Below, piece by piece: positions 18,724 through 27,134 of a DNA stretch of 64,000 bases. Each line of letters starts with the position of its first letter. The first letter of the stretch is position 1. A program made the position numbers and the translations under genes. The stretch is from positions 124,001-188,000 of the forward strand of contig CAWAPE010000001.1 in the NCBI GenBank assembly GCA_963783855.1, given 5' to 3'. Under the pieces are notes generated by a model. It was not told the origin of the DNA, searched no databases, and saw only the letters and a list, made by a program, of their open reading frames with translations. Origin of the DNA: JAKAGZ01 sp963783855 (GTDB taxonomy: Bacteria; Bacteroidota; Ignavibacteria; Ignavibacteriales; Ignavibacteriaceae).

Positions 18724-19842
18724 ATGAAGAAAATTCAAAGAAGGGAGTTCTTAAAGTCTGCATCTGTTGCTGCAATAGCCGCCGGAAGCGGTGCCACATT
18801 TCTTGCGGGATGCAGTACAGAAGAAAAAGGAAAAAATGTTTCCATAAATACCGGCAAAACTTATGAATGGAAAATGGTCACAACCTGGCCTCCTCATTTC
18901 CCTTTGCTTGGCGAGTATGCTGAGAAATTCGCCGAGTGGGTTGGCAAAATGTCTGACGGAAGACTAAAAATACACGTTTACGGCGGCGGCGAACTTGTAC
19001 CTGCTCTTGAGACTTTTGATGCAGTTTCGCAGGGCGTTGCAGAAATGGGACACGGTGCGGCGTATTACTGGGCGGGCAAATCTCCTGCGGCACAGTTCTT
19101 TGGAAGTGTTCCGTTTGGAATGAACGCACAGGAAATAAATTCATGGTTTTATGAAGGCGATGGAATAAAATTGTGGCAGGAACTTTACGCACCTTACGGA
19201 TTAGTACCAATGCCCTGCGGAAACACAGGAGCACAAATGGGAGGCTGGTACAACAAAGAAATTAATTCTGTCTCTGATTTAAAAGGATTAAAAATAAGAA
19301 TGCCCGGACTGGGAGGCAAAGTGATCTCAAAAGCCGGTGCAACTTCAATACTTTCACCTGCCGGAGAACTTTACACAGATCTTGAACGGGGTGTGATTGA
19401 TGCCCTCGAGTGGGTTGGCCCTTACCACGATTACCTGATGGGATTCAATAAAATTGCAAAGTACTATTATTACCCCGGATGGCACGAGCCTGGCTCTGTA
19501 CTGGAATTAATAATTAATAAAAGCGCCTATGATGAACTACCGGATGATTTAAAAGAAATAATTAAAACTGCAGCGGCGGCTTCAAATGTTATGATGCTTT
19601 CCGGTTTTGAAGCAAAAAACACTGAATATTATTTTAAAATGAAATCGGAGGGCGTGCAGTTCAGGAAATTTCCGGACGAAGTAATGGACGTATTTAAAAA
19701 GACGACGAAAGAAGTTATTACAGACATTATCAATTCAGATCCGAAGAGTAAAAAGATTTTTGATTCTTACAGCAAATTCCAGAAAACTATTTCTCAGTGG
19801 AGTGATATAGCTGAAAGAAATTACCCGGGCGCATTCAGCTGA
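18724..19842 (+). CDS. TRAP transporter solute-binding protein (DctP/TakP-like)
   Basis: The periplasmic binding protein captures the substrate for a TRAP transporter. The start at 18724 is chosen because GAGG lies 6 bases before it and it begins a twin-arginine signal (KIQRREFLKSA) that runs into a lipobox (FLAGC); it is therefore probably a Tat-exported lipoprotein. Segments YAPYGLVPMPCGNTGAQMGG, LKGLKIRMPGLGG and ALEWVGPYHDYLMGF place it near the TakP-type proteins that bind 2-oxoacids or hydroxyacids such as lactate. The likely partner permeases are encoded 3.6 kb away on the other strand (23423-25272). About 372 residues, complete. Confidence 0.9.
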   Translation: MKKIQRREFLKSASVAAIAAGSGATFLAGCSTEEKGKNVSINTGKTYEWKMVTTWPPHFPLLGEYAEKFAEWVGKMSDGRLKIHVYGGGELVPALETFDAVSQGVAEMGHGAAYYWAGKSPAAQFFGSVPFGMNAQEINSWFYEGDGIKLWQELYAPYGLVPMPCGNTGAQMGGWYNKEINSVSDLKGLKIRMPGLGGKVISKAGATSILSPAGELYTDLERGVIDALEWVGPYHDYLMGFNKIAKYYYYPGWHEPGSVLELIINKSAYDELPDDLKEIIKTAAAASNVMMLSGFEAKNTEYYFKMKSEGVQFRKFPDEVMDVFKKTTKEVITDIINSDPKSKKIFDSYSKFQKTISQWSDIAERNYPGAFS

Positions 19843-20614
19843 AATTGATTTTCATTAAGTCCGGGTAGTTAAATTCGTAGTTTAAAAGTCTTTTAACTTT
19901 TTGGTTGCTGATGATTTTATATTGTTCAACTGGAGACTCTTCAAAGTTTGGAACCGCGGCACCAATGTTTTTTGCGGCCTGAGTGTAAAAGTCCCTTTTT
20001 GTGGGATGAGTATCCGCACAGCAATTAAAGACATCGCCCCATACTGATTGTTTGATAATTTGATCAATTATTTGTACACAATCATCAAGATGAATCATAT
20101 TTATATTTGCTTCCGGGTTCGCAACCGGCCTTCCATTTGCAAAAAACTTGCCGGGATTCCTGCTATAACCAATTAAACCTCCGAACCTGACTATAGTGGT
20201 TCTGAATTTCCCGCTGTCACGCAGCAGGTTCTCAATTATGAATAATGGACTTGTTGAAGATTCTTCACCATCATCTTCATAAATAATTTTGTTATTGTCT
20301 TCATAAATAGAAGTGGACCCGACAAATATTACTTTTTCTATCCCTGATTTTTCTATTTCCTTTACCAGGCTTTTGAATCCATTTATGTTCTTCGATGGAA
20401 TGCTAATTATTAAAATATCTGATTGAAGAAAAGCGTAAATATTACCCGGCAACTTTTCAAGTTCGATAATGTACGGCTCTATTTTTTGTTCCGATAATTC
20501 GGGCAGACGATTTTCCGATGTCGTTGATGCTTTAACATGATAACCCCTGTTAATAAAATTTACTGCCAGGGGAAGTCCCAGCCATCCACATCCTAATATG
20601 CTGATTGTATTAAT
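19835..20614 (-). CDS. NAD(P)-binding epimerase-like protein (YeeZ-type SDR)
   Basis: An extended-SDR-like protein with ISILGCGWLGLPLAVNFINR near its start, the glycine-rich nucleotide-binding loop of YeeZ relatives. VIFVGSTSIYEDN follows in the middle, and MIHLDDCVQIIDQII near residue 190. Function unknown. The start is unusual: no ATG, GTG or TTG lies close to the conserved N-terminus. The only standard-type start is a TTG at 20671, which adds 19 poorly fitting residues. The ATT at 20614 has an AGAGG sequence 7 bases upstream and gives the expected start MNTISILGCGWLG, so ATT initiation is proposed here. The 3' end overlaps the convergent DctP gene by 8 bases. Confidence 0.72.
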   Translation of the reverse strand: MNTISILGCGWLGLPLAVNFINRGYHVKASTTSENRLPELSEQKIEPYIIELEKLPGNIYAFLQSDILIISIPSKNINGFKSLVKEIEKSGIEKVIFVGSTSIYEDNNKIIYEDDGEESSTSPLFIIENLLRDSGKFRTTIVRFGGLIGYSRNPGKFFANGRPVANPEANINMIHLDDCVQIIDQIIKQSVWGDVFNCCADTHPTKRDFYTQAAKNIGAAVPNFEESPVEQYKIISNQKVKRLLNYEFNYPDLMKINFS

Positions 20615-20676
20615 CTTTATGCCTCTTTTTAAAATATGAAAGTTTACATTCTTCCGGGTAAACCAGCACAATGAAT

Positions 20677-20813
20677 TTACCGGTCATTTAGTTCTTTTCT
20701 GTCCATAATCTTTCCCATACATTTTTCAATCCTTGATATCCTGGTTTTGGATTGTTCAAGTAAAGGGGGTCTCCTTTTTGCCGTCCCGGCGTGAGAGCGT
20801 CAAATGCTTTTTT
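20677..20813 (-). pseudogene. C-terminal remnant of a YdeI/OmpD-associated-type gene
   Basis: Reading on the minus strand, about 45 codons encode the end of a YdeI-type (bacteriocin-protection, DUF1801-like) protein: KKAFDALTPGRQKGDPLY, then, after a further frame change near 20756, LEQSKTRISRIEKCMGKIMD ending KELNDR and a stop. The family normally has several residues between these blocks and about 140-190 residues before them, all missing. The fragment directly abuts the truncated gene at 20814-21036. Family recognition rests on remembered C-terminal motifs, without a search. Confidence 0.6.
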
Positions 20814-21036
20814 CAGGGGAAAAAGGATCCATTGTTCTCGCGGCAGGACTACCGGTTGTATCTAATGTAATAAGAGTACAATACGATGTTGCTTCGATCA
20901 TATTCTTTGCTGCGGTTAAAAGGGTGTCCCGGTTAAATTGTGTATTTATATTTTCCTGAGCAATAACTGTAATAGGTAATTGAAGGGTTAGGAATAAGTA
21001 CAAAGCTGTTTTAAATTGATTAAATCTGGTTTCCAT
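20814..21036 (-). pseudogene. N-terminal remnant of a pyridoxamine-phosphate-oxidase-like gene
   Basis: The 5' third of an exported PNPOx-like flavin-binding protein: a signal peptide (residues 1-26, ending ITVIAQ), then LLTAAKNMIEATSYCTLITL and SPAARTMDPFSPE, which is the first strand pair of the split-barrel family. The homology stops exactly at a run of six A residues (minus strand; 20808-20813), after which the sequence is that of an unrelated gene in another frame. The reading frame closes at 20800. The missing two thirds are not seen elsewhere in the window, so this is a deletion remnant and not an active gene. Confidence 0.7.
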
Positions 21037-21198
21037 TTAATTTTACCTCATACTAATTTATTAATGTATAGCTGTACTGCACCTGCCTATATTTAGTGAG
21101 GCTGTCGCGGATGACAAATACCCCGCTTTGCGGAAACGGACTTTTGATTTACTGGTTCAGTAGTTTCTATTCAATTTAGAAAAATTGAATTTCATTTT

Positions 21199-21777
21199 TT
21201 ATAAAACCACCGGAATAAGCATTCTTGTACTCTTTTGATATTTTGCGTATTGGTCACCAAAATGTTCAGTTAACCATTGTTCTTCTTTTTTAGATTTGAA
21301 ATAAAAGGAGGCAAAAACAATTGCAACTGCAATAAGCCCTCTCCAATCTCCAACCATAATAGCATTTCCTAAAAACAATAATGTAAACCCACTATAAATC
21401 GGATGACGAACTTTGCTATAAGGACCTTTTTGAATAAGTTCGTGATCTTGTTTTAGTTGAATTGCCAGACTCCAATTTTTGCCAAGAAGCAGCCTTGACC
21501 AAATAGAAATTAATGCCCCCCAAATGCAAATTGATAGCCCAACCGATTCAACTAAATATGAATGTGGAACAAATTGTTCACGGATTATATTATGATCAAA
21601 CCATTCGCCGGGACCAAGTAAAAGTGCTCCAATTACTAATGGGAGCCAGTATTGAATGGCTCGTTTTAATATTGATTCAATTTTTGCGGATGATTTAATT
21701 TTACGTGAGCTCCATACCCAGTAAATTAAAACTACAGCCCAAACAACTTTGATTGCTATACTAAACTCATGAGACAT
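21199..21777 (-). CDS. ICMT-family membrane methyltransferase
   Basis: A 192-residue, multi-helix membrane protein with the isoprenylcysteine methyltransferase signature GPYSKVRHPIYSGFTLLFLG and the end motif EEQWLTEHFGDQYAKYQKST. It is only distantly similar to the other family member at 11015-11593, so the two are not a recent duplication. The substrate is unknown. It lies alone in a repeat-rich, gene-poor stretch between two broken or repeat-bearing regions. Confidence 0.85.
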   Translation of the reverse strand: MSHEFSIAIKVVWAVVLIYWVWSSRKIKSSAKIESILKRAIQYWLPLVIGALLLGPGEWFDHNIIREQFVPHSYLVESVGLSICIWGALISIWSRLLLGKNWSLAIQLKQDHELIQKGPYSKVRHPIYSGFTLLFLGNAIMVGDWRGLIAVAIVFASFYFKSKKEEQWLTEHFGDQYAKYQKSTRMLIPVVL

Positions 21778-21866
21778 AATCCTTCCTTTTTTATTACCCC
21801 GTTAACGGACTTGTAAATACCCCGCCTGACTACCGGAGACAGGACCACCAAAAAAAAATTATACGG

Positions 21867-21912
21867 GCTGCCGCAGCTTGTCCCGATAGTTCGGGAAACA
21901 ATTACATGACAG
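21867..21912. repeat. Palindromic repeat, copy 1
   Basis: A 46-base unit containing GCTGCCGCAGCTTG and a TCCCGA/TCGGGA hairpin, ending TGACAG before a T run. A near-identical unit lies at 22177-22225 in the same orientation. The two copies flank the small membrane-protein gene at 21922-22098. Confidence 0.7.
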
Positions 21913-21921
21913 TTTTTTTTA

Positions 21922-22098
21922 TTATTTCCAGAAACTAAATGCATTCCCACCTTTGAATAGTAAACCTAAACCTATACCCAGAACCATACCAGTGGCTATT
22001 GTGGCAATTTTTGAAATATCCGGGAAAAGAAGCAAAATGAGTATTGCTGTAATTATGAGTACAACACCAATAAGTCTGTATTTTCTATCTTTACTCAT
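21922..22098 (-). CDS. Small two-helix membrane protein, 58 residues
   Basis: A short frame beginning MSKDRKYRLIGVVLIITAIL codes for two hydrophobic helices (about residues 9-25 and 31-48) separated by FPDISK and ending with GGNAFSFWK. The start ATG at 22098 has AAGAAAGG just upstream, and the charge pattern (basic N-terminus, clean helices) supports a real membrane protein. No family was recognised with certainty; short proteins of this kind are common in Bacteroidota. It is bracketed by two copies of a palindromic repeat. Confidence 0.6.
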   Translation of the reverse strand: MSKDRKYRLIGVVLIITAILILLLFPDISKIATIATGMVLGIGLGLLFKGGNAFSFWK

Positions 22099-22176
22099 AC
22101 CTTTCTTCTATTTTTTTTATTTGAATACTAAGAGATAGTTGAACATAATCTTAAACACCCAACTGCCCGCTATCTG

Positions 22177-22225
22177 AGCTGCCGCAGCTTGTCCCGATAT
22201 TTCGGGAGACGATTCCGTGACAGCT
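22177..22225. repeat. Palindromic repeat, copy 2
   Basis: Second copy of the unit at 21867-21912, with GCTGCCGCAGCTTG and TCCCGATATTTCGGGA. Its outer ends AGCTG and CAGCT are also complementary, so the whole unit can fold into a hairpin. It ends in a T run and could terminate transcription on the plus strand. Confidence 0.7.
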
Positions 22226-22305
22226 CTTTTTTATTATTTATTCCAGCCACGGTTCGACCATTACTGGTCAGGAAAAGCTTTCGGCTTGAGGCACTGGATA
22301 TACAT

Positions 22306-23190
22306 TTAATTTTCTGACAAATATTTTGCAAGAGAAATTCCATTTTCAGTTTTCCACTCTGTCTTTCCATTAGTTGCACGATTTTTAACTATTGCAGCCG
22401 CAGCAGATGCCGATTTAAAATCGACATCTTTTAATAAAATTAAACAGCCTTCAAATTCACTTTTGGCAAAATAACTTTCTTTTTCTAACTTTTTTCTTAA
22501 TGCGTAATAATTATGTCTTTTAAATGATTCTCTTTCTTCTATCTCTATATATGAATCTTTTAATAATCTAAATCCGTTTTCTGTTAAGACCATTTTACCT
22601 TGTAATTGATTTCCTTCATTGTCCTTTCTATTAGTTGTTAAATTGAGATAAAATATTTCATCTTCTGTTTTCGTGATCTCTGTCGAGGAAACTTTAGTAA
22701 AATCTATAATACCTAGATTATTTAAAATGAAAACTATATTCTCGTGGAATATTTCCATATCTGAAATATCTGATGGCGGTAATTTTGATCCGGTGGGAAT
22801 TACATTATTAATCAAATCAATTGTGGTCGGATTATCAAGAACAAGGTTGTATGATACTTTCTCAAGATATCTAACGTGCGATTTAGTAAGATTTGCATCC
22901 TTACTTATAAAAACGACAAATAAATCCCACCAATCTTTTGAAGAGTGTTGCTTAATCCTTACTGATGCATCGTCAGCTTCACCTATATAAAGTTTCTTTT
23001 GATTCGTTTCAATATTCGTTGAAATCAAGTAGTAAATAGCAGGAGATTTTAATTCATCAAATTCACTAAGAATTCTCAGATGTTTTCTTTCACCAATATA
23101 AGCTTTGCCAATCCAGTTGCTTAGTTCAACTGATTTAAAATCTTTGTAGTTATCTTCAGTTAGAATAAATATTTTAACGGATTTACCTCT
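22306..23190 (-). CDS. GIY-YIG nuclease-family protein with DUF4357
   Basis: The protein has an N-terminal GIY-YIG-like domain (PAIYYLISTN, KLYIGEADDASVRIKQHSS, and WWDLFVVFISKD, in the order expected of the family) and a C-terminal DUF4357 (SASAAAAIVKNRATNGKTEW). This domain pair is common in bacterial accessory regions and is often associated with restriction or defence islands. The actual substrate is unknown. The GTG start at 23190 is preferred over a TTG at 23220 because AAAGGA lies 6 bases upstream and it gives the family-typical start MRGKSVKIFIL. No methylase or other defence partner is adjacent. Confidence 0.85.
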   Translation of the reverse strand, partial: RGKSVKIFILTEDNYKDFKSVELSNWIGKAYIGERKHLRILSEFDELKSPAIYYLISTNIETNQKKLYIGEADDASVRIKQHSSKDWWDLFVVFISKDANLTKSHVRYLEKVSYNLVLDNPTTIDLINNVIPTGSKLPPSDISDMEIFHENIVFILNNLGIIDFTKVSSTEITKTEDEIFYLNLTTNRKDNEGNQLQGKMVLTENGFRLLKDSYIEIEERESFKRHNYYALRKKLEKESYFAKSEFEGCLILLKDVDFKSASAAAAIVKNRATNGKTEWKTENGISLAKYLSEN

Positions 23191-23378
23191 CACGATTTTT
23201 CCTTTGTTAGATTCGACCAATAATTCTTAAATGTATAACTATTACTTATTCTGCACTGGTTATTAATTTATTTGCATGTTATTTAGCAAAATATTCTGGC
23301 ACAATACTCGTCTCTCATTTTTGCAAATTCAGCTAATTGAGGTTAAAAAGCAAGAAATTCAGGAAACTATTTATTTAA

Positions 23379-23398
23379 ATGCCCCGCCGCTGGGGTTT
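23379..23398 (-). terminator. Hairpin after the TRAP permease operon
   Basis: CCCC and GGGG arms around GCCGCT, flanked by complementary A/T bases (AAAT and TTTAA), 25 bases beyond the DctM stop codon. It is a plausible terminator with a weak T tract. Confidence 0.45.
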
Positions 23399-23422
23399 AA
23401 ATATCTTTCATTGAGTTAACGG

Positions 23423-24739
23423 TCACGGTTTTATGATTTTCGGCAGCCAGAGCACGATATCCGGCCAGTAGAGCAAAATTGAAAGTGCAATAATTTGTAT
23501 TACAACGTAGGGCACAATTCCGCGGTACAAATGTGAAGTGGAAACACCTTCCGGCGCGACTCCTTTGAGATAAAAGATTGCAAAACCAAATGGCGGAGTC
23601 AGGAATGAAGTCTGCAGGTTCATCGCAATTAATATTCCAATCCATAAAAGATCAAAGTGCAAATGTACAAATATGGGGGCAACAACGGGAATTACGATAA
23701 ATGTTATTTCTATAAAGTCTATAAAAAAACCGAGTACGAAAATAACCAGCATTACAATTGCCAGGAAATGATGCGGCTCAAGATTGGAAGATAAAATCCA
23801 GTTCGATAAATAAATATCCCCGTGCATTCCTCTGAAAACCAAACTGAAAGCAGTTGCACCAACGAGAATCATAAAAGCCATACTTGTAATGGAAGTAGTT
23901 TTAAGCATTACCGCTTTCAGAATTTTCAAATTAAATCTTTTCCGAATAACTGTGAGTAAAGTGGCGCCAAAAGCTCCCAGCGCGGCGGCTTCGGTTGGTG
24001 AAGCAATGCCGGCAAATATAGAACCCAGCACAGCAACTACAAGAGAGAATGGCAGAATAAACGCTTTAAATATTCTTTTCCATTTAACCGCACCGGTAAA
24101 TTTATCAAGCTCGGATTTAGGCATTGCGGGAACAGAATCAGGGCGGATAAAAGATAAAATTACAATCCAGACCAGGTAAAGAAATACAAGCATAATTCCC
24201 GGGATAACTGCACCGATAAATAATTCACCGACAGGCACATTTAATACACTGCCGAGCAAAACAAGAATAATGCTTGGCGGAATTATTTGTCCGAGTGTGC
24301 CCGATGCCATAATTACACCGGATGCGGCGCGTGGATGATATCCGCGCTTAAGCATAACCGGCAGACTGATTACTCCCATTGTTACAACAGTTGCACCAAC
24401 TATTCCGGTGGAGGCTCCGAGCAATGCACCGACAACAAGCACAGAAATTGCAAGACCGCCCCTCAACTTTCCGAAAAGCAAAGCCATAGTTTCGAGCAGC
24501 TCTTCGGCAATGCCCGATTTTTCTAACATTACCCCCATAAAAATAAATAGCGGAACAGCTATAAGGACATAATTGGACATTATGCCCCAGACACGCAGCG
24601 GCAGCAGATTGAAAAATTTAAGTCCGAAAGTAAATACACCGAAGATAAAAGAAACCCCGCCAAGCGTAAATGCTACGGGAAAACCCATCAACAGGAAGAT
24701 GAGCACAACTACGAAGAAAATAATCGGTAGATATTCCAT
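23423..24739 (-). CDS. TRAP transporter large permease (DctM)
   Basis: The 438-residue membrane protein with about 12 helices is the DctM transport subunit: MGFPVAFTLGGVSFIFG near the start, GALLGASTGIVGATVVTMGV (first hairpin), SGTLGQIIPPSIILVLLG, and AGIASPTEAAALGAFGATLL in the second half, ending with LLWIGILIAMNLQTSFLTPP. It uses a sodium gradient to import the substrate delivered by a DctP protein. It starts one base inside the DctQ stop codon (TAATG). The binding protein at 18724-19842 is the likely partner, unusually placed on the other strand 3.6 kb away. Confidence 0.94.
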   Translation of the reverse strand: MEYLPIIFFVVVLIFLLMGFPVAFTLGGVSFIFGVFTFGLKFFNLLPLRVWGIMSNYVLIAVPLFIFMGVMLEKSGIAEELLETMALLFGKLRGGLAISVLVVGALLGASTGIVGATVVTMGVISLPVMLKRGYHPRAASGVIMASGTLGQIIPPSIILVLLGSVLNVPVGELFIGAVIPGIMLVFLYLVWIVILSFIRPDSVPAMPKSELDKFTGAVKWKRIFKAFILPFSLVVAVLGSIFAGIASPTEAAALGAFGATLLTVIRKRFNLKILKAVMLKTTSITSMAFMILVGATAFSLVFRGMHGDIYLSNWILSSNLEPHHFLAIVMLVIFVLGFFIDFIEITFIVIPVVAPIFVHLHFDLLWIGILIAMNLQTSFLTPPFGFAIFYLKGVAPEGVSTSHLYRGIVPYVVIQIIALSILLYWPDIVLWLPKIIKP

Positions 24740-25272
24740 TAAGATTTTTTCTCCGCTGCTGTAGAATTACCGCTGAAAATTTTCAAGTATGATTTTAATG
24801 CAAGAGAAATGCCCTGGAGCAGTATGAAGAAAAAAGATATCGGGATAAATGCTTTAAGAATATACCTTGCGGGCAGGCCGCCGGCATCGGGTGAAGTTTC
24901 TCCCATTATAAAGGAAGTTTTTACAAATCCGAAAGAAGTTACAATCAGCAAAACACAAAACGGAATTAAAAATAATATTGCTCCAAGAAAATTCACCCAC
25001 GCCTTATTTTTTTCGGAAAATTTTGTGTATAAAACATCTACACGGACGTGGTCATCGACTTTAAGGGTATAAGCACCGCCCATTAAAAATATCAAAGCAA
25101 AAATATGCCATTCCATTTCCTGCAAGCCTACGCTGCTAATGTTTAAAACATAGCGTGTAAAAACATCGTAACAGATTATTAAAACAAGAATAAATGTAAG
25201 CCACGAAGTAAAGTAGCCTGTTCTTTCGCTTAACCTGTCAATTTTTTCGGAAATACTTTTTAGATATTCCAT
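24739..25272 (-). CDS. TRAP transporter small permease (DctQ)
   Basis: A 177-residue, four-helix protein of the DctQ family (Pfam TRAP small subunit): YDVFTRYVLNISSVGLQEME in the first half, HIFALIFLMGGAYTLKVDDHV at the second helix. It assembles with DctM. It is preceded by yraN (11-base gap), suggesting one transcript from the UbiA-type gene through DctM. Confidence 0.92.
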   Translation of the reverse strand: MEYLKSISEKIDRLSERTGYFTSWLTFILVLIICYDVFTRYVLNISSVGLQEMEWHIFALIFLMGGAYTLKVDDHVRVDVLYTKFSEKNKAWVNFLGAILFLIPFCVLLIVTSFGFVKTSFIMGETSPDAGGLPARYILKAFIPISFFFILLQGISLALKSYLKIFSGNSTAAEKKS

Positions 25273-25283
25273 AAATACTTCTG

Positions 25284-25658
25284 TTAATAATCAAACGCGT
25301 TAATATAATGATTTATATCAGGCTCGCCTTTTTCAGGCAATACAACTGTTACTACATCGAACCTGATATTAATACCAGTAATTTCCTTTTCGAAAAGATA
25401 ACCCGACGCAACTTTTTTAACCTGTTTTACTTTATTTGTTGTTACCGCATAAATCGGGTCGCCGTAAAAAAGAGATTTTCGGCTTTTCACTTCCACAAAG
25501 ACAAGAGAGTTTGCTTCTTTATCTTTGGCGATAATATCCACTTCACCGTATTTCCTGAAGTGGTAATTCCTTTCTACAATTTCGTAACCTTTAGACCGCA
25601 GTAATTTTTCCGCAAGGTCTTCACCTTTCTTCCCGTGTTCATTGGAAGAAGAACCCAT
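25284..25658 (-). CDS. yraN: YraN family (UPF0102) endonuclease-like protein
   Basis: The 124-residue protein matches UPF0102: HGKKGEDLAEKLLRSKGYEI, EVDIIAKDKEANSLVFVEVK, and NIRFDVVTVVL. The acidic and lysine residues (E at position 13, D in EVDIIA, ExK in VEVKSR) are those of the restriction-endonuclease-like fold. It is often encoded next to rnhB, as here (2-base gap). Cellular role unknown. Confidence 0.93.
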   Translation of the reverse strand: MGSSSNEHGKKGEDLAEKLLRSKGYEIVERNYHFRKYGEVDIIAKDKEANSLVFVEVKSRKSLFYGDPIYAVTTNKVKQVKKVASGYLFEKEITGINIRFDVVTVVLPEKGEPDINHYINAFDY

Positions 25659-25659
25659 A

Positions 25660-26292
25660 TTATTCCCCGATTATTTCATACTCCTTAATAATGTTTTGTT
25701 CGCCGAGAATTTTCCTTAAAAAAGTTTTCCTGTGCAATGGTGTTGGCCCGTATAATTTCACGGCTGCAATATGTTCTTTGGTAGGATAGCCCTTATTTTT
25801 TGCCCAGAGGTATTCCGGGTAATATGCATCAAGTCTTTTCATTAACCTGTCGCGTGCAACTTTTGCAATAATTGAAGCGGCAGCAATAGAGAATGATTTT
25901 GAATCGCCTTTCACAACAGGTATTACAGGTGAACTGAAATTAAATTTTTTATTACCGTCAGCCAGGACGAGATCGGGCGTAACCTTTAGCCTGGAAACTG
26001 CCGTAAACATAGCAAGTAAAGATGCCTGTAGAATATTTATCTTATCAATTTGCCCGTGAGATATCACAGAGATAGAATAAGCAAGAGCATTTTCCATAAT
26101 TAAAGGAAGTACTTTTTCGCGCTGTTTTTCACTTAATTTTTTGGAATCATTTACTCCTTCAATGAAAGTATCAGTCGAAAAAATAGCGGAAGCTGCCACT
26201 ACAGGACCGGCCAACGGTCCCCTGCCCACTTCATCAACGCCGGCGATAAGCTTAATATTTTCAGTTAAAAAAGAATTGTCGAAATTTTTCAT
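25660..26292 (-). CDS. rnhB: Ribonuclease HII
   Basis: RNase HII removes RNA from RNA-DNA hybrids, including single misinserted ribonucleotides. The 210 residues carry the active-site motif AGVDEVGRGPLAGPVVAAS (Asp and Glu near residues 20-21), VNDSKKLSEK, LVLADGNKKF and AAASIIAKVARDRLM, giving all four catalytic acids. The start overlaps the stop codon of the UbiA-type gene (ATGA). Confidence 0.97.
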   Translation of the reverse strand: MKNFDNSFLTENIKLIAGVDEVGRGPLAGPVVAASAIFSTDTFIEGVNDSKKLSEKQREKVLPLIMENALAYSISVISHGQIDKINILQASLLAMFTAVSRLKVTPDLVLADGNKKFNFSSPVIPVVKGDSKSFSIAAASIIAKVARDRLMKRLDAYYPEYLWAKNKGYPTKEHIAAVKLYGPTPLHRKTFLRKILGEQNIIKEYEIIGE

Positions 26293-27134
26293 TTGCCCAT
26301 GTAGATTGCGATTAGACCAAAAATCATATTTAATTTCAGGATAAAACTTAATTTATTCAAGTTTTTCTTTGAGTCATCAGAAAATAATGATTTTAAAAAA
26401 TATACCAGCACTGGGTTTACAATAGCCATTACTACAATAAAATATTCTATCCGGTATAATCTGAATACAAACGGATATAAGGTGGCGAGTATTAATATGA
26501 AAGTTAAAACAAAAATTATTTTCTTAGTGTTCAGAAATCCGTATTTACCCGGAAAAGTAATTGCTCCTTTTGCTGAATCACCTTCAAGGTCTTCCATATC
26601 TTTTATAAGCTCTCGTAATAAATTTATAAGGAATGCAAATACGGCAGGAATAATGGCCAGTCCCCAATTACCAACTGCAACTCCGCCGTAAATAAATGCA
26701 AGTCCGGTTAAAAATGAGATTAATAAATTTCCCGCAAGAGGTTTTTTCTTTAGAAGAATTGAATAGAGGAATAAAAATACTGTTGTTATTATTTCAATTA
26801 TTAATGCAGGCAGATTTATAAGCGAAGAGATAAAAACAGAAAAAATTACCAGTCCGACATATAACCCCAGCGCTTCGGAAAGTTTTATTTTCCCTGAAGG
26901 AAGCGGACGGTCGGGACGATTGATCTTGTCGATTTCGAGATCAAAAATATCATTTATTACATTCCCCGCAGCGGCTGTAATACCGGCAGAAAGAGCAGCA
27001 AAAAATATTTTTGTAAGCGGGTAATTTCCAATACTGCAAATTATTGCGGCAACAATTATCGTAGTAAATGTAATTAATACATTTACCGGCCGTGTAATTT
27101 TAATAAATGAGGAAATTCTGGAAGTCAATTGCAT
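26289..27134 (-). CDS. UbiA-family prenyltransferase (GGGP/DGGGP synthase-like)
   Basis: A membrane prenyltransferase of 281 residues with the two metal-binding motifs: NVINDIFDLEIDKINRPDRP (about residues 59-78) and ELIKDMEDLEGDSAKGAITF (about 190). These forms are closest to the geranylgeranylglycerol-phosphate geranylgeranyltransferase-like members of Bacteroidota, but ubiquinone/menaquinone or heme-type prenyl transfer cannot be excluded. It is the first gene of an operon with rnhB, yraN, dctQ and dctM. The start codon lies in the arm of a perfect hairpin (see the next feature). Confidence 0.85.
   Translation of the reverse strand: MQLTSRISSFIKITRPVNVLITFTTIIVAAIICSIGNYPLTKIFFAALSAGITAAAGNVINDIFDLEIDKINRPDRPLPSGKIKLSEALGLYVGLVIFSVFISSLINLPALIIEIITTVFLFLYSILLKKKPLAGNLLISFLTGLAFIYGGVAVGNWGLAIIPAVFAFLINLLRELIKDMEDLEGDSAKGAITFPGKYGFLNTKKIIFVLTFILILATLYPFVFRLYRIEYFIVVMAIVNPVLVYFLKSLFSDDSKKNLNKLSFILKLNMIFGLIAIYMGK

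Noticed and set aside
20671..20671. TTG start of the YeeZ-like gene
   Set aside because: It adds 19 residues without family support; ATT at 20614 has a ribosome site and the right N-terminus. Kept only as an alternative.
21867..22225. CRISPR array from the repeated units
   Set aside because: Only two units, about 310 bases apart, with a gene between them; no regular spacers and no cas genes in the window.
22306..23190. GIY-YIG protein as part of a homing intron or restriction system
   Set aside because: No intron boundaries, methylase or group I RNA features flank it; the DUF4357 pairing is common in solitary genes.
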